Assembly: GCA_029449245.1 (NCBI GenBank)
Contig: JANATF010000007.1
Span: forward strand, 2,170,001 to 2,234,000
Reading direction: 5' to 3'
DNA length: 64,000 nucleotides
From: Mortierella alpina
Lineage: Eukaryota > Mortierellomycota > Mortierellomycetes > Mortierellales > Mortierellaceae
In this document: one piece after another, positions 1-12,041 of the stretch
Layout of the letters: every line of letters starts with the position of its first letter
How positions within the stretch are numbered: the first letter of the stretch is position 1
The notes under the pieces: generated by a model
What the model was told of the DNA's origin: nothing
Database searches by the model: none
What the model saw: the letters and a program-made list of their open reading frames with translations, nothing else
Translations under genes and position numbers: made by a program

Positions 1-1591
1 AATCTTGTCCACCTTCTTGCCGAATATACCCATGAATCCAAGTCGTGTTGTGGGTCGCTTTTTGGCCTCTTTTCGTAGTAAAGATGTTCCTTCATCCGCT
101 CCTTCGTGATCCTCAGCCATAGTTCGTGGGTCTGCCAGCTCGTGATTGCTCTCTGCCTCGATCTTGTCCGGGTCATATCCAGGTACGGCGGAGGGGTTGC
201 CATAGTACTCGACATAAGCACGCTCCAAGTTGCGGAGGGCATGAGCGCGCTGCTCTATCAGTCGCTTCAAGGTTCTGACGTGCCGGCAGACGCGCGCGCC
301 CTCAACTGATCCGACGTCCAGTTTCTTATAGAAATTAGTCAGATCGCGATCGTTTTGGAGCTTTGAAGGCAAGCCTATGACCATCACAGTACGATTGGTG
401 ATGGACTTGGCGTGCTTCAACATGAATTTGCGGCGGATAGCGATGTATCCCTCGTACGTGTGCCAGATGGAGTACGTGGTGAGGATGGTGAAGACCCAAG
501 TGAAGGTGAACTGGGTGAAGAGATACAAGAGCGGTGTTCCATGAGCATCGGTACGGGAGCCCCACCCAAGCCTATTGTTCCAATATCCGTCGTCATCGTC
601 GTCGCTGTGGTCCGGAGTATGGCTGAGTTTATCGCTGTGGGTGTATCGGTTGACGGGCAAAATGACCAGTAATCCAGGAATAAGGCAACAGAAAAACAAC
701 TTTGAAGCCATTGCAAAAAATCGCAGGAGCTACAGCACACAGCAAACAGAAGGCGCGAGGTGAGTATCACGAATCCATCTCCTATATACATGCGCTTGTG
801 TGCGATGGGATGTGTCCACTCTGCGTACCATGACTGCATCAAGGCCAACACACTCGAGCATCTCGGCTTCGGGGATACGCATGAGCTGCGGAATCCATCC
901 AAAGAAGGTCGAAGCAAGGACTGGAGGTGTTTTCCTATGGACGTGTGCATGCGGTAAAAGGAAGGTCTTAGCAACGCGGCTGTTGCGCTTTTTTTTAACA
1001 GGAACAAACTAACTCAGCGGGATTTTCGCGAGAGAGTCTGGTCTATCCATGCAGAATCTTCCATACATGACAGACACGCTTGGACTAGCTTCTTCCCACG
1101 CCGTCCTACCGTATGTCATCATCCAAGCAGAGACTCACCTTCGTAGCTTTGTCCGTGGTGCAAACATGACCACCCAACGGGTACGGAGTGCGCAAAAGGT
1201 CAGGAACGCGGCAAGACCCAAGGCGATGGAGATGACCAGCTGGGTTGTGAGTCCTGTAACGTTCTCAGCCTCCTTACGGTTGCCTATATCGGTCCAAACG
1301 GGAACAAAGTAGGGCGTTGTGCTGAGTCTCGATCCTTGTATTTTGTATTTGATGCCACCAAGGGTACGAACGATGTCTTAAAAGCAGTGCGACCATACCT
1401 GGTGGGGCTACGGCCTGGAAGGACTCGGGTCCATCAGGACCAAATGGAGCTTGAACCCTAGAGACACACGGGGAGTCGGAAGAGCAAGGCGTTTAGTGCA
1501 TGTTATAGGTTTTCAGGCCTTCGGGGAGCCGAATGAGTCCAGCAGAAGGAGGAGCTTATTTATACCTGAACAATGTGTGGGCTTGGTCCAT
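1..1591 (-). CDS. CSC1/OSCA-type calcium-permeable stress-gated channel, 5' part (partial)
   Basis: Five exons on the minus strand: 1591-1566, 1457-1399, 1334-1139, 934-829 and 729 to the window edge. Codon phase closes at every junction, giving about 372 residues. The order matches the fungal CSC1/RSN1 (DUF221) family. There is a first membrane helix near residues 60-80 followed by RTRWVVMFAPRTKL, a conserved FFGWIPQLMRIPE segment, a second helix ending ILPVNRYTHSDKLS, and a third helix (LYLFTQFTFTWVFTI). The PHM7-type cytosolic domain then begins (SITNRTVMVIGLPS). The last visible residues, RPTTRLGFMGIFGKKVDKI, are typical of the loop before the channel core, which lies outside the window. 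Family members are osmosensitive cation channels of the plasma membrane or endomembranes. The first exon codes only nine residues and its start is inferred. The acceptor at 1335 has a weak pyrimidine tract but is the only nearby one that keeps frame. Confidence 0.88.
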
Positions 1592-2047
1592 GGCCAGAAA
1601 CAATGGGTTTACAGGGTCGATGAGGGAACGGTCGTCGACAAGGCGAGAAGGCCTCTCTCTCTCTTTGCTCAAAACGGGTATAGGGTGGGGGTAAGGACAA
1701 GGCGGTATAGCGAGAGAGAGAGAAAAAGGGTGTGCGAAGGAGCGCGAATGAAGATGGAGGGAGGGAGGGAAGCGAAGAAGAGAGCGCGGAGACGGAGTTG
1801 GGGAGAAAAAAAAATGCGGCCCAAAGGGTCCATTATTTTTGGGTCACCAGCCCCGATCCTTGCCTTGGTGAGATCGCGTGTGATCGACACCATTCAAAAA
1901 CACGCGCTCCCTTTACTCTTCAGCCCATCCTCATAGCATGGTTCCACCAAACATCGCAGACGAGTGTTCCCAGCCTCAGCACATCCCTCCCTATGTCCCT
2001 ACTTGACACCATCAACAAAGTACTCAGCCTGCTTTATTGCGTGCTCG

Positions 2048-2918
2048 TCAGTTCTCTGCAACCACCACCTTCTCTAGCCTGAACGCATCCGACACCTCAA
2101 ACTGTGGGTAGTACTTTTCGCATTTCTCTGCCACTGCGAATCCGTGCTTCTTGTAGAACTCTAATGCCTCCTCGTTGTTCACCTGCACATGCAAGTACAC
2201 CTTTCCGATCTTGGGTCCGGTTGACGCTGGCAACTCTGCGTTCTCAAGGATATGCTCCAACATCTTGGATCCTATGCGATCATGTGTACAGATGGAGCAG
2301 CCGTATTAGAAGTGTGATACAAGAAACAACGTGCCTGAAAGTGTGAGAGAATGAGGAGATGAGACCATCCCGTCATTCATTCCCGCGTCCATGGTGCAAC
2401 ACTCAAAAAGTAAAAAATAAACTCGTCCGGTTCCGTACCCAGTCCAAGACGACGGTAGGGTGCAAGCACGCCCAGAGTGGCGATGTAAAGGTTCTGCAGT
2501 GAAGTCGACCCTGTTACGTTCTCCTTGCGACAGCACACGGCGCCGACACAGACGTCATTGAAGTAGACTACAGAAACGAGAGTATGAATTAGATCAGGCG
2601 GCGACGTTTCATTGGCATCCAGGAACAAAAATGGAGGGTTTGCTAATGATGACATGTTGACACATTGACCCAAGGACACGATGACAAAGCGAGACGATGA
2701 CATCAGGGAGACGTACTGATTTTGGCAAACTCGCCCACCTCCAGGACGTCCTTGTAGAAGCTGGGCGTGTAGACGACCGGGAAGAGGACAGTATTCAGCC
2801 GCTTGAGCTGACCCAGGTTGTTGGGGGTGATGTCACCAAGCCCGACGCGGAATGCGGCGTTCTTGGGCTTGTGGTCGAGGGTGGTGGTGTTGGAGCTCAT
2901 GTCGATGGTCGGTGTCAT
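2048..2918 (-). CDS. NAA50: N-alpha-acetyltransferase 50 (NatE catalytic subunit, GNAT fold)
   Basis: Three exons: 2918-2717, 2567-2439 and 2271-2048, coding 184 residues. An alternative in-frame ATG at 2900 would give 178. The protein aligns along its length with human NAA50. Matching segments are LGDITPNNLGQLKRLN at the N-terminus, FPVVYTPSFYKDVLEVGEFAK, then YFNDVCVGAVCCRKEN. The acetyl-CoA-binding motif A is LGVLAPYRRLGLGSKML, with the R-R-x-G-x-G signature. YLHVQVNNEEALEFYKKHGF follows. The enzyme acetylates N-terminal methionines co-translationally, with NAA10/NAA15 at the ribosome. The start lies 271 bp from the ATG of the divergent RRP41 gene, so the two probably share a promoter. Confidence 0.93.
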
Positions 2919-3189
2919 GTGAAATTGAATTGGGGAATGCAAAAGTGTGCGTGTGTGCTCGACGACAACAGCGAGTCGTCCGTCCCTGTCTGTTGAATGT
3001 CGTGGACGAAGTGGAAGCAGTCCGGCATACGATGTAGGCGAGTGCGTGAAGTGTGGCTTGCACAACAACAACATATCTTTTGATGGCTTGCCTGCTCTCA
3101 AGCATGGTCTGCACCCTGACACCCTTCCTAACGACCCTCAACCCTCAGCCCTCCCAAATCACACCTCCACCTGCCACTCCCCTCATATC

Positions 3190-4339
3190 ATGGTACGCAG
3201 CGACAGCGCATCCACCACCCACCACTGACAATGCAACTTGTCCAGACCTGTCTGAGCGACGCATAAACCATGCTCCATCCTTGCACTCACGTAACAATTG
3301 AGAAAAAAAGAGAATTCTAACCCTTCTGTCACTATTGTGCTCGCTGCTCTCTCCTGCCTTTGTTATCCCAAACTAGTCGCGTGTTGAGCTATTGACCCCA
3401 GAAGGTAGGGTGTCGACATCCTTTTCTATGACATAGAAATGCAGTAATCACATGAAGTTTTTTGTCCACTGTACCCTAACGCCTTTTGGCTTTCCCGACA
3501 GGTCTCCGAATCGATGGTCGTCGCCCCGCAGAACTGAGAAAGATCACCAGCACAACATCAGTCTTGTCCCAGGCAGACGGATCGGCTTATCTGGAGCACG
3601 GAAACACCAAGGTTCTTGCAGCAGTGTATGGACCACGCGAAGCCAGACGTCGCGCACAGGCTCTTCACGATCGCGCCATCTTGAATGTCGAGTTCAATGT
3701 GGCTCCGTTCAGCACAGGGGAGCGCAGGAGGCGGACCAAAAACGACAAGCGCTTGTTGGAGATGGCTTCGTTTGTGAAGCAGACGTTTGAGCCTGTGGTG
3801 ATCACCAGCCTGTATTCTCGCACCCAGATCGACATTTACCTTCAGATCATTCAACACGACGGTGGCACGCTTCAAGCCTGTATCAATGCTGCGACCATGG
3901 CTCTGATTGACGCTGGAATTGCCATGACAGAATACGTGTGCGCATGCACCGCAGGGTGGGTCGAGCGCGAGGCTGCTATCGGTAAGCGTGATATCAGGCG
4001 CGGGATTGGTTTCCCTGGTTTTGAAGCCTCGATATGTTCATGTGGTTTGGTGACTAGATGCTAATAGCCTTTACTTCCCACGCTCGCGTTGCTGTTGCTG
4101 CCTTGTGTACCCACTTAGATCTCAATCACATTGAAGAATCTTCAGATACCTCAGAGGTGACGATTGCGATGCTGCCCAAGAGCGGCAAGATCACACTTAT
4201 GCAGATGGAGTCCCGGTTACACGTGGATAAGTTGGAGGAAGTGTTTGCGCTGGCAGGAGAGGGCTGCAAACAAATCCATGAGGTCATAGACAAGACCATC
4301 CGTGAGCGGGCAGAGGACTTGGCCAAGACGATGCAGTAG
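3190..4339 (+). CDS. SKI6: Exosome complex core subunit RRP41/SKI6 (RNase PH fold)
   Basis: Four exons: 3190-3192, 3377-3404, 3502-3981 and 4119-4339, coding 243 residues (human EXOSC4 has 245). The second exon reads SRVELLTPEG, the start of the family, but is preceded in frame by the TAG of a splice acceptor. The initiator ATG must therefore sit in a separate exon. The ATG at 3190-3192 followed directly by GTACGC supplies it, giving a coding exon of exactly three bases. Family motifs are GLRIDGRRPAELRKI, GSAYLEHGNTKVLAAVYGP, LQIIQHDGGTLQACINAATMAL and EYVCACTAGW. RRP41 is a structural ring subunit of the nuclear and cytoplasmic RNA exosome. In eukaryotes it is not itself phosphorolytic. Confidence 0.92.
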
Positions 4340-4482
4340 GAAACAGTGTACGGCAAATGACATAAAGCTTCTTATCCAACGTGGCTTGGCTTGTGCACTC
4401 TGTAATATTGTAATCTGTCTGGTGCGTTGTTCGCTTCTTTGTCCATTCACATCACCCGCAACCACGACTGCATCCAAACGAC

Positions 4483-6282
4483 ATGGCCACCTGTCCCTCC
4501 GCCAAGCTACAGGACGCTCATCCAGCAGGCACGGAAGGTGCGCTGCGGCCTGCACCACCAGCACCGTCATTCATCCTTCGGGGTCATGAGGCGCCCATCC
4601 ATGCGATCCACTTTTTTGCCTCCAACACGTTCCTGTTGTCTGGAGACGAAGCGGGCTGGATTGTCGTATGGGATCTCTGGAAGCGCAGGCAGATCTTCAG
4701 GTGGCACGGTCATCCCACTGGCTCTTTACTCGCTCTACAGTCCATTCCCATACACAGCTGTAGAAGCCAGTCAAAGCAGCAGCATACCGCCCAGCCATCA
4801 GACAGATCCAGATCCGGGTCAAGGCACCACCAGAATGAAGCACGAGCGGTCTACATTGTCAGCCATGGCCGTGATAATCATATACACGTCTGGGATATCA
4901 ACGCGGTGCTAAAACAAAGTCTTGCACGGAGGAGCGGTGGTGCTTCGCGACAGGGACCTGGGCTTGAGGCGGTTTTAGTATTCAGTTTACCTGTGAACGC
5001 GCTCAACTTCTGCAAGATGTCGGTGCTTGCCGTCGATGGAGCATCGGAGACTCTGCAGCAACAACAGAAGGGGTCTCCATCAGCAACATTATCGTTGGCA
5101 GACACGCACAAGCTCATTTATATTGCTGTGCCTTCACCGACCACCTCGACCTTGATTGATATTTACGACATTGTCAAGCCAGAACGATGCTTTGCCTCCG
5201 TAGGATTTCCAAAGGCATCTAGGGCAGGAGAATCGGAAAAGAAATGGGGGTCTGTTATGGCCATTCGTCTCTTTAGGATCAATCCAAGTGACCCAGCAGT
5301 GCGGCCGTCAAGATCAGACACCCGGGATGACACAAGAGCTTACATGAACGAAGCGAGCAAGGTTGACGCCTCAGCCTTGTTACACATGGTTGTCGGATAC
5401 GAAGATGGATCCGTTGTACTATACCAGGAAAATTCGCCCCCCAGCGCAAACGGGCACAAGTCATCAGGAGTAAAGTCAAAACGTAGTATGGATGTGGTCT
5501 GGACTGTCAAATGTCATCGTGAGCCAGGTAATCAAACATTTGGATCGTTGCAAAGGCTAATGGGTATGTACAGTAGTAATAAAGCATCAAGTTCTCATAT
5601 CCTCTTTTACTCCTCTGTGGGATAGTACTCGGACTGGATCTGTCAAGTGACATGCGATTCGCGTTTTCCATCGGCTCCGATAATGCGCTGGTCAAATACA
5701 ACTTGTTTGGTGCACAACAGGGGGTACCCGAATTCATACAAGTGCCTCTAAAGTCAAATGGCATTGCCGAGATTAGAGTCAGGAGTGATAACAAGATCCT
5801 TGCTTTAGCTGGCTGGGATGGAAGGTAAGAGCATTATTGTCCTCTGCCACGCTTTCTAGAAAAGACTGCCGAGAGTTTCGCGCTGGACATTACGCTCACA
5901 TGAATAAGCTGGCCTTCTTGGTATTAGGATTAGGATCTTTTCTGCAAGGACGTTAAAGCCGCTCGCTGTACTCAAACATCACCGCGAGGGTCTGTATTGT
6001 CTTGATATGGCACATATAGAAGAAGTCGACGGGATTTCTGTGTTAGAGTCTAGATCCACGGCCACCATCAACTGCGATGAGGCTGTGGACAGTGCCATAC
6101 AGGATAGGGAATCAAGGCAGCCGCAGGATGTCGCGACCAAGCATGGAAGTGAGAGTGGAGACGCGAACGAGGATGATAGCGATGACGAGGCTGCACATGC
6201 GGAGAGACGTCAGTGGAGCCAGCGCCATTGGATCGCAGCTGGCGGCAAGGAGAACAGGATTAGTCTTTGGGAGATGTACTAG
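4483..6282 (+). CDS. ASA1: ASTRA-associated protein 1 (WD40 propeller; ASA1/GNB1L family)
   Basis: Three exons: 4483-5527, 5626-5824 and 5928-6282, coding 532 residues. It begins with FILRGHEAPIHAIHFF and LSGDEAGWIVVWDLWKRRQ, followed by VSHGRDNHIHVWDI. The later blades are HREPVLGLDLSSDMRFAFS, LALAGWDGRIRIFSARTLKP and the terminal AAGGKENRISLWEMY. This combination is specific to the Asa1/GNB1L group. In yeast, Asa1 belongs to the ASTRA assembly with Tra1, Tti1 and Tel2, which matures PIKK kinases including TOR. Low-complexity loops (for example residues 95-115 and the acidic stretch near 500) enlarge it relative to yeast. It starts 144 bp after the RRP41 stop codon. Confidence 0.88.
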
Positions 6283-7101
6283 TAAAGTGCAAAATTGTTC
6301 ATGAGAGCAACAATGAAGGGGGTGCAAGTGCACTGACCACAGCAACGCGACATGGAGTGCATTGTGCTGCCCCTGCAGTGCAGGGCATGCGACCCTGGCG
6401 GAGATACAGAAGCGACGTGGCCAGACTAGGAAGTGCCGGGGGGAGGAGCGGACATTTTGGGACGGATAGGGCAGTCCTCTGGCAGGCTGGCAGGCTGGCG
6501 AGCAGGCGCCTCTGAGATTTGTTTACTCTGAGATGCTCTGCGGTCATTGGCACGTCGCAAAGGTACCGAACCACTGAGGAAGTTCGTCTGTCCGTTTTTT
6601 TTTCTTGTCCTGTCCAGCCTTCTCGCTGTTGTTTTTATTTGCTTGCGCTGCTCCTCTTTCCGCACCGCACCTTCCTTCCCTTTCCCTTTCCCTCTCCCTT
6701 CCCCGTCATCCCCTCTAGGACATCGCACAACCGCAGCGCAGACCCGAGGCAGACAGACCCGCTTGTCGTAATTCACATTGTTTTTGCTATTGCCCCCACC
6801 TTGATGAACATTTTCCACTTCTCAACATCAATAGCCTTGCCATGCTGCCCAATCAACTTTAACGTCAACGTCAGTTAGCTGTCTTGCGCGCTCGCATTCT
6901 TTCCTCCGTCCCAGAGCTCATTCGTTTTCACTCTTCTCTTCTTTCTTTTTCTTTTTTTGTTTGTCCTTCTGCATTGCCCTGCCCCTTTGTTCATCGTGCG
7001 ATTCCCCTCCAGTTCCCCCCCTGCACAGACACAACATACTGCGATATATAGAAAAAAAAATAGGGAACACAATCCACATTCGACTCTAGTCACATTCAGC
7101 A
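6283..7101 (+). promoter_or_regulatory. Intergenic region and pyrimidine-rich leader of the TBC gene
   Basis: No supported gene. From about 6590 the plus strand is strongly C/T-rich (runs of ctt, ccctttccc, cctctccc), as often seen upstream of fungal starts. It probably holds the promoter and 5' leader of the gene that starts at 7102. No clear TATA box was seen. Confidence 0.4.
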
Positions 7102-10100
7102 ATGCTTCTCTCCTCCATCCCTCAGCAGCAGCAGCAGCAGCCCAGACAACACACCTCGACCTACATCTACCATCATCACCACAACAGCAACCAGCACACC
7201 CAGAGCGACTCGTCGTCCAATAGCACCTCGACATCGTCCTCGCCTTCAAAGTACAGCAAGCGGACTCTTCAGCAGTATCGTCAGGAGCACCTGGATAGCA
7301 TGTCCATCACCGTCGAAGAGTACGAGGAGGTGCTGCACGCCGAGGTCTGGGTCGAGGTCAACAAGCTGAGAGACTACGCCCGCCACGGCATCTCGAGAGA
7401 AGTTCGAGGGGTAAGCATCGTGTATCCTTTGTCCAGACCTGGGGGTTCCTTTAATTTGATCATTCCCTCCATCCCCCCGTACCCCGTTGGATCACTCTAT
7501 TTTTTATTTTTTCGTTTGGCCGTGCATAACAATGGCCTGAAGAGCCTGCATTGGTTGTGCTTGTTGCTGTTCTGTGTGCATCTTGTGCAGCGGGCTTGGC
7601 GTACGCGTGCGTAGTTGCGTGTGTGCGCAATGGCTTGCGCTTGACACTGTGCGACAGAAAGAAGACAAAAATACGACCTGCCGTCTCTCCTCTCCCCTCC
7701 TCCCCTCCTGCCTGTGCAGTCTTCGTGTCTTGAGGAGGGGAGTTATGCCCGTTCGCATGTTTGCATACTCACGAGTTGAGAACAGACAAGGCGAACGAGG
7801 TGGTGTTGGCCTATCGTCCTTATCTGCAGCTGAAATTTCATTCAATGTCCTCGCGTGGTTTCTTCATCACAAAACATTCCACACCTGTTCGGGCTTGCGC
7901 TGGCATTTTTTTTTACACTCTCAAGATCGCACTTTGATAGGAAACGCCGTGGCTGGGTATTTTTGTTCGTCCTTTTCTGGGCAGGGAAGGCTGGAGAAAT
8001 GAATCCATTGAGCTGGATAGCGGAGGAGAAAATCATTTCTAAAAGAGCATTCAGAGCACGAGTGGGTGTCCCCCATGACCCGATTCTCCAGGGGAGCAGA
8101 CAAATCTTGGAGCATTGGCCTGCATTACAATATCAGAACCGATAAAGGCTGCTTTCTAAGGAGTGATGGATGGGGGGGGGGTTATCTGGCCATGTGGTCA
8201 GTAGTGGACGCGCAATCCTCCTGCAGCTCTGCTCTTTCCTTGTGAATGGGCGCGAATTATATGCCCCACAGAGTGCACTCAGCGGTCGTGTGCATCGCCC
8301 TTTCCATCTGCTCGTTTATGGTTCTATACCGACACGAACAATTTCTCTGTTGCAATTGAGTCCGGTGGACTTTCGGCACACCTTTCCATCTCTCGCCAAG
8401 AGTTCTTTGAGATTCGTATAGTGATGCATACAGTGGGCGACTAAAACCCTTTTCTGTTGTGGAGGTGGAAGTCGCGTTCTTGAACTTCCTTGCGCTTCTG
8501 TCCAACCTGCAGGCTGGTTACCATAGGCTACAGCGAAGGGGACAAAGGAGGTACAGAGCACAAAACAGGGTTGGGGTCGTGTGTTACAGGGATGGTTTGG
8601 CTAAACGTGTGCGCCAACCCTCAATCCCTATTGGATTCTGGGTCACCTTTCACCGGCCGTTCTCTTTTCCCGTGGCTATCTTCAATCTCTATTTGTCAAT
8701 TTTTTTTTTTTACTCTCCACCTTTTTGATCTTTCGTTGTCAACTCCATCGCTGCGCTCGCTCTTTTTTTGTGTCCTTTGCCTGTTAACGGTCATTTCCGC
8801 AGACATTGACGCCCACGCATTTTGTCATCCGCTTGGCCCTTTTGTTGCTTTTCGACCCAGTTCTGATTGGGCTGCCGAACTGTAAAAATATTTCTCAGCT
8901 TTGTTTTTTTTGTTTGCCAGTACTCATGCGAGATCTCAGAGACGGTGTGGGTCGCGTGTAGTCAGGATGGTCGTGTGGGGTACAGCAGAAAAAGAAGAAA
9001 TTCTCAAAATACCTCTCCTGGCATACATCCATGCAAGTGCGAACGATTAGATTGAATGAAATCTATTCGTTCTCTCCCCCTGCTGCAATGTCTTGCACCC
9101 CTTCTGCATGAACCGAAATACAAATATGATTGCTCTCCCAGCTCACCTCGAGTCTTTTCAACAATCTGGTCTCTCTTAGGAGGTTTGGCTGTACCTTCTC
9201 GGCATCCAGCAAGCCGACCGCTCCAAGGAGGTCTCGACCCAGAAGCAGAAGCTGCAGGAGTATGAGCAGATTGACAAAGATCCCAACGAGATGACGAAGC
9301 GGGTCCGTGGAGAGATTTCGAGGTATTTGCGCAAGACCAACATTGAGTCGAGTCGCAACATGCCACGGCTCTTTGAGGATGTCATCAGCGCTTACTGCAA
9401 TCACAACCACCGGGTCGAGTACTATCCGGCCATGGTCAACCTGTGCGCACCCTTCATTTACTCTGTCAAGCGCGAGTGCGATGCCTTTCTTTGCTTTGAA
9501 AAGATGCTTAATACGCTTGGTAAGTCTCACTTGTCTTGCCTCAATGGCTTCCTTCACACACTCAAACAGATGACTAATGAGAATATATGCACACAATTTT
9601 TTCTTTTGAATAACTAGATGACCACTTTAGTAATCGGAGCATCAACGAGTCGGTGGCCAGTTTTATGACCCTGTTCCGGACTTGCATCCCAGACCTGTAC
9701 AGTTACTTTGAGGAGGAGGAGGTCGACATCAAAGAGTGGGCTGCATCCGCTCTGCAGTTTGTGCTTTCAAGGGAGCTCACTTTAGAGAACACGATGCGGT
9801 TATGGGACACTTATTTTGCCGTGCCCGACTGGATCGAACTCCACCCGTTCTTTTGCCTGGCAGTGTTGAAGCACTTGAAGGAAAACCTGGAGGAGCTAGA
9901 GCAGTCAGAGATCAGGACCATGCTTATGCGGTTACCTCCCTTGGATATGGATCAGGTAAAGAGCCGCACTGCACCATGTGTTTAGCATCGTCATTGCCCA
10001 GCTGAGGTCTCTGTTAATTCTCTCGATCCATGCATCCTTACTCCTTTTCTTTACTTTATATGCGTCCCATGATAGATTGTCAATGAAGCATTCAACATAC

Positions 10101-10144
10101 GGCATGAGATCCTGGAGCGCCAGATCTCGGACGAAAGCCTGTAA
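7102..10144 (+). CDS. TBC-domain (Rab-GAP fold) protein with degenerate catalytic fingers
   Basis: Four exons: 7102-7410, 9180-9519, 9618-9955 and 10076-10144, coding 351 residues. The first 45 residues are Gln/His/Ser-rich. The TBC fold is recognised from ARHGISREVRGEVWLYLLGI (residues ~93-112), the RLFEDVISAYCNHNHRVEYY block, FMTLFRTCIPDLYSYFEEE, and LENTMRLWDTYFAVPDWIELH near the end. Active TBC GAPs supply an arginine in IxxDxxR and a glutamine in YxQ. Here the corresponding segments read ISRYLRK and YYPAM, so the aspartate, arginine and glutamine all appear replaced. I infer reduced or absent Rab-GAP activity. The subfamily is not resolved. The first intron is 1769 bp, far longer than any other in this window. 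The junction is in phase and restores the RGEVWLYLLG motif. Confidence 0.82.
7411..9179 (+). other. 1.77 kb first intron of the TBC gene
   Basis: The donor is GTAAGC at 7411 and the acceptor CTCTTAG ends at 9179. No coding segment is recognisable inside on either strand. It contains several T- and C/T-rich tracts (7640-7720, 8640-8770, 8890-8920), a G run at 8175-8182, and stretches that resemble promoter leader sequence. An internal promoter or a non-coding transcript is possible but not shown. Confidence 0.55.
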
Positions 10145-10583
10145 AAACAAAGAGACAACCCCCAACAGTAACAGAATACACAACACATCCTATTCCCGAT
10201 GGCCGGAGCCGATTTATATAGAGCAGCCCATCGTATCCATGATAATCCTTACACCAGAGCAATAAGAGGGTTGTGCTCGAACAAAGACGCGCTGTAGCAA
10301 CGATATCTGAAAAAAGGACCTGGGGCATTTTTGGTATACACATACGTGAATTGGTGACTACGTACGCGAAACGCGTCCCTTTTGTGCTTGCTGGCCAACT
10401 GCTATAATGGATCGCATTTTGATTCCTCATTTCTCACTCCTTGACTTCGCCTCCTCGACTGCAACAAAAGCACACATACACATACACATACACACACTCT
10501 CTCCCGCGCGCGCTTTGTTGTCTCGCTGCTCTCTATATCCTCCTTCCTCACTCTTGCCTTCTAGCACTCAATAACAAATCAAC

Positions 10584-11769
<1,186 letters not shown>

Positions 11770-12041
11770 ACATCAGGGAGAGTCATGGTCGCGAACTTGG
11801 GGATACGTCCAGGGGAGGGGGTTTTTTTGGCAGGACAAAATCGCAAGAGTTTGAGCCCGGACCTATTCCCAACGCGCAAATCAGTCAACAAGAAGAAGAA
11901 AACCAGGAGGATGCAAGGTGTTCAATGGAGGAGATTCGAAATAAAATCAAGAACAAGAAAAAAAAAATCGACTGAAGGGCAGTGACTCTATATTTTTATT
12001 CATGTTGGGTGCCAGTGTTCTTTGTAGCGAGGAATTTTCTA

